From Hedera helix (lineage: Eukaryota; Streptophyta; Magnoliopsida; Apiales; Araliaceae), in contig OX359280.1 of NCBI GenBank assembly GCA_947179155.2, positions 17,062,665 to 17,126,664 of the forward strand: a DNA stretch of 64,000 bases, given 5' to 3'. The notes beneath the pieces are model-generated. The model was given only the letters and a program-made list of their open reading frames with translations, made no database searches and had not been told where the DNA came from. Shown here one piece after another: positions 22,702 through 36,800 of this stretch. The stretch's first letter is position 1. Every line of letters begins with the position of its first letter. Position numbers and translations under genes: made by a program.

Positions 22702-25700
22702 TGTGATGATCCCGAATCCGAGTCCCTTGAATAGATCTGGTTGAACATGAGTACAACCTTCTCCTTATCGTTCATGACTTACAACAATATTATAATCGCT
22801 ACATAATCATTTGTTTAAAATTTTACAACATCTCTTTCTATTCCAGAATCGCAATCTTTACAAATTCCTAGTATGTCTCAATATCTTACATGATACAATT
22901 TCATTCTATTACAATCAATTTGAGTACTTAAACACTCACAATACACACTAACCATTTAGTTAATTACACAATCAGTTTACCTGTTAAATCTGGACTCATA
23001 ACTACTATAATGGTTTAGACTTTCGGTGAAAGTAATACACATTCATGATCCTTGATCTGTAATGAAATCTTCGGATATCTTGCACTTATCTGAAAGTGTG
23101 GGTTTTATAGCAAGAGTGAGCACGACGGCTCAACAAGTTTAACAGTTACATATAACACAATACATGTTTCATATGTTATACATATTCTGCCTTCTATTTC
23201 TACATCATGCATTTCATACTTTTTATTTTATGAATGCTTTATACTTATCATGCATCACATATAATAAACAACTAGTCTCTAACAATTCATGCTTTATATT
23301 TTGTATATATTTTACATGTAATCATATCTCATGCTTTTTATATATCACAAAGATCATCAATATATCTTCATATCAATATTTTAATATCATATTGTAGCAT
23401 AGCAATGCACATAGGAGCAAGTTCTGAAAAACTTGTATGGTTCGCTTATACAGTTTACAGTTATTTTGTGCCTTTCGTTCAACCTACAATTTATATATGA
23501 AATTGACATCATCATTAGTTAAAATAACTATTCCTTAGTCTTTATATAAGACTCTAACTTCAAATTATTAACTCTTAATATGTCCGACAAACGAACCCTT
23601 AAGTTTCGGACAAAAACCCTAGCCTAAATACAGTTCAGACATATCGGGTACGCTCAACCAACTTACGTATTCACTACACGTTCTTCATACGACCCACTTT
23701 TAATAAATTGTCTAAATTAGTCACAAATAGACTATTTACATTGGTTTAATTCAATTAACTTTCTTCTTTTATATAACTTAATGATTTGGACATTTAAGAA
23801 TGTACCAAATACCTCAAAATATTATCTACATTTGATAATATACAATCACATTCAAATATTATTAACCATTTAATAATATTTTATTCACTTATTAATATTA
23901 TTTACTATTTAATAATATTTTAATCTCTTACTAATATTATTAACTATTTAATAATATTTTAATTACTTATTAATATTATTATCCATTTAATAATATTATA
24001 ATCTCTTGCTAATATTATTAACCATTTAATAATATTTTAATCACTTATTAATATTATTAACCATTTAATAATATTTTAATCTCTTATTAATTTTATTAAC
24101 TTTTTAATAATATTTTAATCATTTATTAATATTATTAATCATTTAATAATATTTTAATCACTTATTAATATTATTAACTATTTAATAATATTTTAATCAC
24201 TTATTAATATTATTAACCATTTAATAATATTTTAATCACTTACTAATATTATTCACCATTTGATAATATTTTAATCACTTATTAATATTATTAACCATTT
24301 AATAATATTTTAATCTCTTATTAATATTATTAACCTTTTAATAATATTTTAATCACATATTAATATTATTAACCATTTAATAATATTTTAATTACTTATT
24401 AATATTATTAACCATTTGATAATATTTTAATCACTTATTAATATTATTAAGCATTTAATAATATTTTAATATTTTTCAAACAATATCAATAGTTAATATT
24501 TTAATAGTATTAACCTTAGTCTTTATTTTAAAACATTTAGCTACCAATTAGTCACTAATAAACTCGATATATATTGGTTTAGTATTCAAACATATTCATT
24601 TTACACTTATTTCAACATAATTTTTCAAAGAAAACTCGACTAGGATTGACCCGAGCCGGACCTACCCGACCCGAACGGCTAAAACAGGTCCTAGGTAGTG
24701 CGTTTGACCGCTGCGGCCGTGGTAAAAATCAAAAACCTTAATTTGGGGACTGTCCGACCCTCCTTCACTAAAACTGCCATAACTTCTTTATTTTAAAATA
24801 TTTTGGGATAATTCTTGAGTCCATTCTCATTAAAATTTCTCCCTCTACAATCTCTCTTCAGATCACAAATCAAAATTCCAAACAGAAATTACCGTAAAAT
24901 TGCTTTCAAGGAAAGATTTAAAAACTCGAAGGTTTCAAAACGACCGATTTTGCGGTAAAAGTCATAATTTCTTTGTTTTTTTTTCCATATTTTTGAAATG
25001 TTCAAGTTGGTTTTTTTTTTTAAAAACTCATATATGTAACTTTTTAGCCATAGAAATTCATTTTCCAACTTGTACATTTCAAACTACTATATTAAATAGC
25101 ACATGCTCAACTAGGGTTTTACCGGTAAAATTCAACATGGACTTTTCTTCCATTTATTTGCACATCACACATACCAAAACATGATTTAAACATATCAAAT
25201 CATGAATCTACCAATATAACATAGCTTAAGATTTCTAGACCATCAAAACAAGTTTTGATCGGTTAAAAATATCTTTTGACCATATAAAACATATATAGAC
25301 TACAAAAATGAACTAAAAAAAGAGTTAGCACACTTTTGAACCTCTTGGACTCTTGAGCTCTTCTTTTACTCCTTCCAAAGTAAGTTATGAGGCAATGTGT
25401 CATCCACCAAGCTCCTCCTCTAGCAATTTCCTTAGTGGATTCTCAACTTTATAAGCGTTCTCTCTATTTTTCTCTAGAATGCTCTCTTTTTTCTCTCTTG
25501 TTACTCTAATAAAATGACTAACAAGCATAATAAAGGTGTGGAGCACTCTATATATAAAGTCTCCTTAATCACCATCAACTTTTCTTAATCAACTAACATA
25601 GTCAAATTAGGAGCTAATTGTGCTTACTATTGGATTGATTGACAATGTGAATGACTAGGGTGGTTGACCCACCAAAACCAAGTGTGTGATTTAAGCAACA

Positions 25701-27394
25701 TGAAGCAAACAAGCCACCTAAAGTGGGCCCCTCAATGTGCCAGCCAAATGGGGATTTTTCTCCCCATTTTTTATTTATTTTTCGTCTTTTTATATACATA
25801 TATACATCTATATATATATATATATATATATATTGACCAACATTTTGACTTGCTATTGGAATTCATATTGGACTTAAGAATTAACTAAGTCGGGCTCATT
25901 CATTTAATTTGTTTGGACTCAATTTATTTTTCTCATTGGGCTAACATTAAATAACCTATATTACATTTAATTAAATCAAGCATTGAGATAGTTTAATTAT
26001 TACATGGATCAAGGTTTAAATTAATTACGTGGACTACTAGGTAAATTTATTTGACCTAGTTAAATAACTCATTTGGACTTATAATATAACCCAATTAAAT
26101 TCACTTTAATTATTCTACCACCTTGCTTCCTTATTAAATAAATACACACATACATAAGTATATTCAATTAAGTCATCAACACTTGGGCTAAAAATGTCAC
26201 TTGAAATAAACAAGTATTGGATCGTTTAAATTAATTTGAACTCACCATATATTATATATATGGTTCACTAATTAAATCATATAAGGCTACTACATTGGGC
26301 TTATAAAATAAACACATTAGTTTAATTACATAATCCAATTAGAATGGCTATTTATAAGTCTATTGGACTACTTAATTAAGTTAGTCTGCAAAACACTAAC
26401 ACTTAATATATCTTGGGTTTATTTTATTAACATCCTAACGCTCATACATACTAGTACCTCAATTTGATACCATAAATTTACAAATAGTCTGTACCACCGC
26501 TACGGCCGTGAGGACCACTGCTGTAGCGGTAGTTCTGATTTTCAAATTCCAGGGAGTTTCATCGCGGCGGCGGTGAAACCTTCCGCTGCGGCGGTAGTGC
26601 TGATTTTTTTCAAAACCCTAATATACATTAATACAAGTACTTTGACTTGATTAAATTTAATTAACTTCCTCTTATCATCAACTTGAGTTTATAATATAGT
26701 TACCCAAACACATACAATTATTTTCGCATTGAGATATCTTTAATAAGTTATTTATTTCTTCATTCTCATTAATCATACAAGTAATTCACTTGTTCACTAT
26801 TAGTAATTAAATTACTTGGACTCTTCATGAGGCTAAATCCTTAAATTTATTTGGACATCTTTATTATTACCAACAAGACTTACAATAATTAAAATATTGG
26901 GCTTGTTTTAAATTCATTAATGAACTCTATACCATAACTTGGTAGTTAAGTTAATTACTTAATTAATTAACTTCTTATTATTTTCATCCTATGCAATCAT
27001 TCTAGCTTTTCTATAACTTCAACTCATTACTAATATAATTAACCTAATTAATTCTATTTCACAACATTCCTTCTTACTCTATAATAAAACTAATTAATTT
27101 ATTAGTTTTGTTGATTATTATTTTACTCCTCTTCTTATTTGGTTAACAAACACACTTTAGGTATATATATACTTATCAATATAATCACCTTCACTTCTTA
27201 ATTGAATTTATTTTCTTAATAAATTCTACACATGTATCTTTATAATATTTTCACATTTAATCCCTAATAAATAAATTAGGTTAAAAAAAATATTTATTCA
27301 TTTTTTACACATCTCACTTCTCCAACTCTAGGTTTTAAACCATAACCTTTAATTAATCTTATCTACAAATCTTGTAAATATCTAGGATATTACA
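22702..27394 (-). repeat. 3' LTR of element A
   Basis: 4693 bp; its plus-strand ends are TGTGATGATCCC and GGATATTACA. Inside are the 39-bp AT-rich array (23820-24475), GC-rich islands (24695-24725 and 26490-26610), a (TA)n run near 25810-25833 and a possible minus-strand TATA region near 25549-25560 (plus-strand CTCTATATATAAAG). Confidence 0.87.
23820..24475. repeat. 39-bp AT-rich tandem array in the A LTR
   Basis: About 16 units of a 39-bp repeat with AATATTATTAAC and ATTTAATAATATTTTAATC blocks. Each unit contains the inverted pair AATATTATT/AATAATATT, so the array is a row of possible AT hairpins. The matching array in the other LTR is shorter and split by a solo Athila LTR. Confidence 0.9.
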
Positions 27395-27415
27395 TTCACC
27401 CCTTCTTATAAGAAG
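27395..27415 (-). promoter_or_regulatory. Polypurine tract of element A
   Basis: Minus-strand AGAAGGGGTGAA directly before the LTR start TGTAATATCC. It overlaps a perfect 14-bp palindrome CTTCTTATAAGAAG at 27402-27415. It fixes the minus orientation of the element. Confidence 0.75.
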
Positions 27416-28825
27416 TTCGTCCCCGAAATTTCATCATACGCACTTCTAACAATTTTCATCTCTGAAGATTTCTCTTTACTCATCAAATTCTATGACCACC
27501 CTTATCTAGGAAGTTTATACTTCTAACTTACAATTTCAGAACATTGGAATATCTTGCAAAAGAATAAATTGAAAATTAAAATATTCATTAAAACTTTCAT
27601 ATTATGCTGAGGGGTCATAAAAACCATGAACATCTGAGAGGAATTATCAGTTATTCAACTGAATTCCAAATAAACGATATTTACCCTTGTAAATACTTAT
27701 AAACAGAATGTTTATCAATCACAAAGACTGAAAACATTTCACAAGGGTACGCTAGGTAATCAACCTATTGTACCATACGTCGTGCACAACGTCTTAGACA
27801 TCAGGCGCCAAGTCGGAGCTATATGCCAACAAAATATATCTACTTTTGTCGACAGAATATATTTACTTTTACACTTGTTCACCTCAGACTTACTATAGAA
27901 TTTCGCACCAGAATAATTTGGATTGAAAATAAAACTTGAACCATTTCTGACCAAAGATGTCCAGTCAAAATAAATGACATAGACTCGCATCATTAAACTG
28001 TTCGTATATTATAAACTGAAAATCATTTTAGATTAGTTAAAATAACTAAAATTTATTTCTAGGACTTCATGATACTGCATTATCTTGATAGTGCGTTGAG
28101 GATTCCGTAATTACTTCATGACTTCATAATACCGCATATCTTGACAGTACGTTGAGGATTTCGTCCTTCTCATCACCACACCATGGCTTTAATGGCATGT
28201 AATGATTTCATAAATACATTTTGATATTTTCAAATCGATTTCTCTTGCCAAAATAATTAGCGTAGACTCTTCTTTAAATGTTTCAAAATACTGAAAATCA
28301 TTTTAGGTTTTATCATATCATCACAGGTAACGATGGATTTCTCCACCTCTCCTGTTACTGAGACTTAATAATAAAACAAAAAAATTTATTTGTCTTTTCA
28401 AAAGTACAACAGTGCGAATTTGGCATGATTTTAAGAATTTCAAAGTCTAGCATAGCTAGAAGATTTGGAATATCCAAAAATCTTAAAACACTTCAAATTT
28501 TTCCTCTGCGTTCTTTTCCAGCTTAATAACTATATCTAGTATAGGTTTAATCTTGCTACTTAACTCTACCCACACTCACTATTCATCAAACTTACCACAC
28601 ATTAGGAGTTCAGGAACTTGACACAATCACATGAGTTGAGGAACTTATCTTAGTCAGACCAAACTCGTCCATTCGCTGAGGGGTTCCAGCATATGATTAT
28701 GAGTCACGAACTTACCATACGCGTGAGTTTTAAGAACACGCACCTAACCTCAACATTCTCTACCTATCTGATATACTATGAGAAAAAAATCACCTTCTCA
28801 TCATATATACATCGAATATCGTGTC
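27416..28825 (-). other. Internal noncoding region of A, 3' side
   Basis: No domain found. At 28060-28180 a 50-60 bp segment with TTGA(T/C)AGT(G/A)CGTTGAGGATT is duplicated. Open frames here are short and unsupported. The minus-strand sequence just before the polypurine tract resembles the end of a chromovirus pol (a DEIS-like stretch), the only hint of former coding. Confidence 0.5.
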
Positions 28826-31566
28826 TGTCACGCCTCGACATCCCACCTTCCTTAATTTTATCCGATTATCTATGGATATCATAATAATTAACTTTAAAAT
28901 CATTTTATATTCTCGTAAAACACTTTCACGACGATCTCGTGTGTTAACCTTAACCTTTAATCATGTATTTCCTTTATTTGACCAAATGTGGTCCATGTTT
29001 TTTTTTATAAATACAACTTTATCTTACAATCATCATCATGTCTCAGGATCGCAACGTTCACTTACCTTTCATTAAACTTAGGTCAAACAGTTAACAATTT
29101 TGACCGAGTCTATTTCAATTTCATAATCAAATATATAATGATTATACATAACCTGTAAATAAAATTTCGCCATGAACTATTCATACATGACCCGGTTTAT
29201 ATATATACGTATTCCTGCCCACAAATACCTTTTTACATTCATCTATATCATACATATCCTGTTTACATATCTTTGTACTATACATACAAGTTTATCACAT
29301 GTATCATTTTTCCTGGATAATACATATATACACTTTTCATTCTCTAATCATACAAATCATATGTATTCGTTTCGATTTTCTAGATTTAACAATTAAAGCC
29401 AAGCTGGTACATAATTGCTTCTATACAACTTTACATATATCAAATATCCTCTATGCTTATCTAGGCATTCACGTTCCTTTACCTTAGCTGCACCGAAACC
29501 TCCGGCCTTCTTGTATTTTACCTGAAATGTTAGTTCATAGCAAGAGTGAGCACATAGGCTCAGCAAGTAATTCAGATAACACCTTTCATGCTTACAGTTT
29601 ATACTACGCGTCATGCATTCTTTAACTTAACATGGTATGCTTAATGTCACGTAATTCATTTAACAATTAATTCACGTAATTGCACATAGGAACATTTCGA
29701 AACTTCTTTACTACCACATTGTTCACTTAGAAAAACAGTACATTTAGTCTGAAAACTTGTCTGGTCTGCATTATTTTACTTAACCTTTACGCTTCTCGCT
29801 CGGCTTTTCTATCTTTCCTTGTCGGCTTGCTCATTTCAAACTCTATTTGCCAACATTGCACTTATATGTCATTATAAGTTCATAAACTTAATATAACTTA
29901 TCAAACTTAAATCATACTTGCTTAACCATTTATCTCTATTCATATCACAGTTGATGTATTATACCTTACATAGGTTAATAATACAATCTGCCTCGTTCCC
30001 GACATTTTTCATAACTTATAACTCATCTCAATTTAACTTTAGGCATGTTACATTATGCCATTTATCGTTTCATTATACCTTGACATCCTTTATATAGCCC
30101 ATTCTTATCAATTTAGGATTTATATAACCCATTTTTATCATTTTATATTAAAACATTTCATATTGGGCATAAAAAACTTTCTGGTTACAGGACACTTCGT
30201 CGTGGCGCCATGTTTGGCCTAAAACATTTCGCTGGCCGCGCATTCTTCTCTGTCGTGAATAGTGACACTAAGCCCCGGCGCAGTGCTATTGGTGCAGAAT
30301 TTCTGATTTTCTTTCCTGCTTTGCGAATTTTTAACTTTCATACCACAAATCCAATTAACATCAAATTTGGCACAATGCTAGACCTTGCTACATAGTATTT
30401 TATAAAATTTTCATTTGCCTCATTTGGCTTCTTAAAATCAATGATACCCTAGCCCATAGGAGGGTTGTTCAGCTTATTTTCGAACTTAGAAAAAATTTCC
30501 AACTTTCAAAACTTGATTTTCCAACTTTGTGATGTTTGACCATTTGCTTTAAAACATCATTCCAACACTTGACATAGTTCTTATAACCTATATATGACAT
30601 GTCCAAACTTTCAAAACCGTAAAACTTCGCACGAGGCGATAATTGTCTGTTAAAATCCATTTAGATTCGAAACGATCGATTTCGATCGTTCGAATCGCCA
30701 ATTCAATCCCATTTCAATCCGTTGTTTACCAAATCAATCCTAACACATGTATTTACCAAAAACTAGGCCATTTCACTTCATTTTAACTTTAGGTCTTCAA
30801 AATTACCAAAAATCACGTATAACTTGGACTTTCATCAACCTTTGCCAACTTTTCAAATTCAAACTTAAACTCATCTTGACACCTAAATCTCTCAACATCA
30901 CATAGGCAAGCATATACCCAATTAATGACTTTATAAGTCCACATAACTTTTAACAGCACATTCTAATACACTTTACAGATTACAAATTGATTTACATAAG
31001 AACTATAGCCTAATATTCAAAATTGTTCATACAAAAATATACATTTCAACCTTTTATGACTCTTTGAAGCTATTTATCATAAAATTTCCCATACTACAAA
31101 CATGTCCAACTTTTATAACTAAGTTTTCTTCTAACAGATGATCATGTCTTAAATCATAACTTCTAGCTTGAACACATGCATAATAGTGTACCACCTTTAC
31201 AAAATTAAACTTTAAGTTTAGGGTTTCAACATAACTCACATACATAGCATATAAATCACATAATCTTTACATCTAACCATGTATTCTTGCATGGCTAGGC
31301 ATATTCTTGGATTTAAAAACATAAACACCAACTTTTATGGCTAAAACATAATATACCTTCATGAAATTCTCTTCTTCTTCCTTGATATGAAGCTTGTAAG
31401 AGTTAACTCTCCCCTTTTATGGCTAGTTTCACTTATATTAACTCTTTGTTGGCAAATCCTCCAACCTTCTTGCAAGCCCTAGCTCTCTCCTCTTGATTTC
31501 TCTCTTGGACTCTCACTTGCTAGCTAGGTTCGAATGAAAGAAAGAAAATAAGCTAAGTCTTTAGCT

Positions 31567-31652
<86 letters not shown>

Positions 31653-33052
31653 TGTATATACAATTCCAACAACTAACCATGTTGGTTAGTTTTAACTCAT
31701 GCATGGTTAGAGGGCCTTCATGTCATTTCCCTTCCATCTTTAATGGCCCAAAAGACATTTCACACAACTAGGATACCATGGGCATTTCATAAATTGACAA
31801 GGACATTTTGGTCATTGCCACTAAAATCTAGCACTTTAATTCCTTAAAATTCATAAATTACCTATTTTTTTCATTCAAACCAAATTCCTTTTTGATCCAA
31901 CTTATTTCATTAGACTTGAATTTCATTTCATCATCAAATACACCATAATTGGCTTGCCCCAAAATACTTGTCACACTTCAAAATTGTTTTTCATTAATAA
32001 CGTATTAACTTAAAATATCACTAATTTACATAAAATTAACTTCATAATTTCAACGAACCACCTTCGGTTCTACATTCAACCAATTTCACTATCCGACATT
32101 TCAAAATAGTCATAATACTCATCTTTTTCATAAACCGCTTACTTGTGAAGTGAACCTCAACTGGATTACCAAAATCCAACCTTTAAATCCTTATTCGATC
32201 ATATAACCTTTTCTACGACTTTTTGTCCCTTTACTTATTTACATGACATAAATATGCCAACTTTATATTATTCATGCATTCAACATACCTTCTACTTATT
32301 CTCGAAGTATTACATTCTGTATCTGCACCACATATATATAACTATCTTATTTCAACCAATTAACCTCAATTTCTTAAAAATTCCAACGTTCCTAAATCAT
32401 TATCTTTAATCCTCAATAAACCGATTAGGTCATACGGTTTCTTCTTTACTGCATTTACATACTTATCTCCACTTGTCATTTTCATATCATCGCCCCTCTA
32501 GGCCTATTCATCAACTCGTAATCAACATTAATAACTTAAAACATCAATTTATATACTCTTTTCTCATTTCAATATCCTATAACTTTAACTTTTCTTCTTT
32601 CTTTATCAACTCAATATATATATTCACATATACACATATATACACTTTCATATATCCAAGCAATCTCCTGCTGACACAACAGTGTCCTACACCAATTTCT
32701 TTCCAATTGCCTTAATGTAGACATTACCATAAATTGTTCATCTTAAATTCATTATATTAGCATTTAACCATCATATTTCCATATCTATCATAATTTCATT
32801 AGCTGATTCGCCACTATTGCACTTTAAATAGCTAGTTGATCCTTATACACTGTATGGACCCTTATTTTCACCAAGAGTCTCGCTTTATCAATTCAACAAC
32901 TTAGGTCCCTATAACACCTTGATCACCATAATAATTCATATTTAATCATTCATTAATACATTATGTCATTCAAACTAGGTTTTATCTATTAACCTTAACT
33001 TAATTAACCATAATCCTTATTTGGAATTTTAATAAAATTCTGAGGTGTCACA
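28826..33052 (-). mobile_element. Solo LTR B1 (chromovirus type) inside A
   Basis: 4227 bp; minus strand begins TGTGACACCTC at 33052 and ends GGCGTGACA at 28826. Flanks gtgtc (28821-28825) and atgtc (33053-33057) agree at four of five bases. It is homologous over its length to B2 (53050-57104) in the opposite orientation. Contains an (AC)n-(AT)n microsatellite (31569-31652) and a GC-rich island (30195-30300). No internal domain, hence a solo LTR. Confidence 0.83.
31569..31652. repeat. (AC)n-(AT)n microsatellite
   Basis: About 30 AC units followed by about 12 AT units, inside B1. Confidence 0.95.
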
Positions 33053-33057
33053 ATGTC

Positions 33058-33826
33058 ACCAGGTTTAAATCGATTATCATATAGGAAGCTAAGTGGTTGT
33101 CAAACCAAACACAATCTCCTGCCCAAACAAGAAATTGGTCAACTCGACCACTAATCAATATAGGAAGTTAAGCGACTGTTAAACTAAGAACAAATACATC
33201 AGTTTTCTAACTTTTCAACACTAGAAGGAAACATTTTCCATCAGTGCATATCTTTCTTCTTCGATACACCACTGATCGTGCAAGTTTCGTAGCAGCATCT
33301 TCTAAATTGTTTAGCTGATATATCATAGCCCTCACCCATATAAGGGTTCATTCAACTCAACCACTATATTTATATAGGAAGCTATGTAGCTCTAAAACCA
33401 AGCACAAATTCCCTGCCCATACAAGGAATCGTACTGCTCAGCCACTAATATGAGTCATCAATTAAAAACCCACAAACCTCTCACTTTTCTTAACTTAATA
33501 TGAATTTTCTAAATCCATATTTTAACATATATGACTCATTACTAGTTCATCTCTCTTAATCATATCATAACCTTATTCACATTTCCTTTCTGCTTCTCAA
33601 AATTTTCTTATAAGATATCTTCTATTATTTCTTCAAATTAGGTATAACATGACATTTTTCATTTCTCTTACATTTCCTTAAATCCACCTTTAGATAATCC
33701 TCAATATTTCATACCATATGAATTTTTTAAAATTCATCTTTATTGCTTAAACTCTACTTGAGTTTATTCCTTTACCATTTTACTTATCTTCTATTACGGT
33801 TATAACCTAAGGTTTTTAACCTATCA
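33058..33826 (-). other. Internal noncoding region of A, 5' side
   Basis: Three degenerate copies of an approximately 80-bp repeat begin with ATAGGAAG(C/T)TA near 33080, 33161 and 33379, with CCTGCCCA-ACAAG and TCGACCACTAAT blocks in the fuller copies. No coding sequence. Confidence 0.6.
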
Positions 33827-33838
33827 GCTCTAATACCA
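33827..33838 (-). promoter_or_regulatory. Primer-binding site of A, initiator tRNA-Met
   Basis: Minus-strand TGGTATTAGAGC, one change from the canonical TGGTATCAGAGC, three bases from the LTR end. Confidence 0.82.
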
Positions 33839-33841
33839 ACT

Positions 33842-36800
33842 TGTGACGACCCCGAATTCGGGTCCCTTGAACCTCGGATCCGGTTCAACATGAGTACAAC
33901 CTTCTCCTTATCGTTCATGACTTACAACAATATTCTAATCACTATATAATCATTTGTTTAAAATTTTACAACATCTCTTTCTATTATAGAATCGCAATCT
34001 TTACAAATTCTTAGCATATCTCAATATCTTACATGATACGGGTTCATTCTATTACAATCAATTTGAGTATTTAAATACTCATAATACACACTAACCTTTA
34101 GTTAATTACACAATCAGTTTACCTATCCAATCCAGATTCATAACTACTATAATCGTTTAGACTTTCGGTGAAAGTAATACGCATTCATGATCCTTGATTT
34201 GTAACAAAATCTTCGAATATCTTGCACTTATCTGAAAGTGTGGATTTTATAGCAAAAGTGAGCACGACGGCTCAGCAAGTATAACAATTACACATAACAC
34301 ATTACATGATTTACATGTTATACATATTCTGTATTTTATTTCTACATCATGCATTTCATACTTTTCATTTTATGAATGCTTCATATTTCTCATGCATCAT
34401 ATATTATAAACAACTAGTCTCTAGCAATTCATGCTTCATATTTTGTACATATTTCACACGTAATCATATATCATGCTTTTCACATATCACAAAGATCATT
34501 AATATATCTTCATATCAATAATTTAATATCATATTGTAGCAAAGCAATGCACATAGGAGCAAGTTCTGAAAAACTTGTCTGGTTCGTTTCTACAGTTTAC
34601 GCTTATTTTGCGCATTTCGTTCAACTTACAATTTATATATGAAATTGACATCGTCATTAGTTAAAAATAACTATTACTTAGTCTTTATATAAGACTCTAA
34701 CTTTAAATTATTAACTCTTAAGATGTCCAACAAACGAACCCTTAAGTTTCGGATAAAAACCCTAGCCTAAATATAGTTCGGATATATCGGGTACGCTCAA
34801 CCAACTTACGTCTTCACTACACGTTCTTCATACGACCCACTTTTAATAAGTTGTTTAAATTAGTCACAAATGGACTATTTACATCGGTTTAATTCAATTA
34901 ACTTTCTTCTTTTACATAACTTAATAATTTGGACATTTAATAATGTACCAAATACCTCAAAATATTATCTACATTTGATAATATACAACCACATTCAAAT
35001 ATTATTAACCATCTAATAATATTTTACTCACTTATAAATATTATTAACCATTTAATAATATTTTAATCTCTTACTAATATTATTAATCATTTAATAATAT
35101 TTTAATTACTTATTAATATTATTATTCATTTCATAATATTCTAATCTCTTACTAATATTATTAACCATTTAATAATATTTTAATCTCTTATTAATATTAT
35201 TAACTATTTAATAATATTTTAATCACTTATTAATATTGGGATGCTGTCGCAGGCACTCAAAAATAAAATCTTACTTTAAAAAATATTAATGTACTAGTGA
35301 AAGTAAGAGTCGAACCCACAGAGAGCGAATTGTTTTAATAAATCTAATATTTTCAAAAATATTTAATTAAATGGGGGATTTTGAAATTATTAATTAACCA
35401 ATTAAAATTCAAACAAATAAAACTAAATAATAAATAATAAAGATGAGAAAAATCAATTAAAACAAATTTCAGTTCCTTAGTTCAGTATCCCCTTCTTTTA
35501 ATCAACAAATTAATCAAGTTATTATTATCTCTTCCTTCAATTAAAATTAATAATCCTAGATAACCGACAATCGCCAAGCTACCCGAAATCCTCCTTAAAT
35601 TATAAATCTAATGCAGCAATTGCTCACAAAAGACCCCAACTATCATACAACCTAGAACTATCAGTCTAGATTTAATATAACAGTTGCATTAAAAAATTAG
35701 AGAATTAGATTATTCCAAGCAACAATCTCAACATCGCGGACCATTTAACTTGACATCTTGATAACCATAATAATATTCAAAAGTTTGACCACAATTAAAT
35801 ATTATTAACTGCTACTTATGATCAAATAAAATATCGTTTGCTTAATATTAAATCTTAATCGAGCATATGACAAAAACATAATTAATTCAACTGGCCAAAT
35901 CAAATTAATCAAATAAATATCATAAAACAATTAAAACAGATTATCAAGAATAAATCTCATGCATGAAGGAATATATAATAAAACTCAATTAAAACATTAA
36001 TTAAAAATAAGGTTCAACATCCCTTTGGAACTGAAAAAAATAAAATTAACCAAACATAATAAAAATAATACCCACTAGTTGAAAAACTCTCTCCAAGAAA
36101 TTAGGAGAAGGATCTCCCAAAAACTTACTATCAATAATGAGAGGTTGGCCCTCTATTTATCGGCCTCTAACTTGTCCAAAACCTAATAGGATTTATAATT
36201 AAAAATAAAAGAAAAAGAAAAATAATTATTATCCTAACCCTAGTTGGAATTAAAATCCAATTTGGAATAAAAAAAGTAGCAAAAATCCCGAAAAATCCGG
36301 TTTTCCAGCAATTCCGCGTCGCCAAACAACCCCTTAACACGCTTTTTGACCCGGTCAACGCTCCAGTCGTGTCAACTGACGTCATCCACCATCCCGCGCA
36401 ATGCGCGGTCGCCTATCCAACTGCTGCTCCAAACGACGTCGTTTCTATTCCCCCGCGCGCCTGCTTTGTCCGCTTCTCCGCGCATTGTGCGGTCGGTTTC
36501 CATTAATTGCCAAACGGCGTCGTTTCGTTTTCGGTGCTGATTTCCTAACGCGCGCATTGCGTGGTCTGCCGCCGGAAATTACCATTATGCCACTAGTACT
36601 TTGCAGATTTTACAAATTTGCCCCCAAGCTTATTTTTCCTACAAAATAAAATATAAAATAAATAAAAAATAATATAAAAATACTAAAAATCCTAAAAACA
36701 CATAATAATAAATAAAATTCCTAAAATAAATAAAAACACATAAATAAAAAGAAATATAAAAATACTATAAAATTACCTAAATTAACATAAATTAACTAAA

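Noticed and set aside
27760..27993. 77-codon minus-strand ORF in element A
   Set aside because: No similarity to gag or pol, no neighbouring coding signal.
36167..36649. Overlapping ORFs in four frames
   Set aside because: Open frames caused by the GC-rich block of a solo Athila LTR; no domain.
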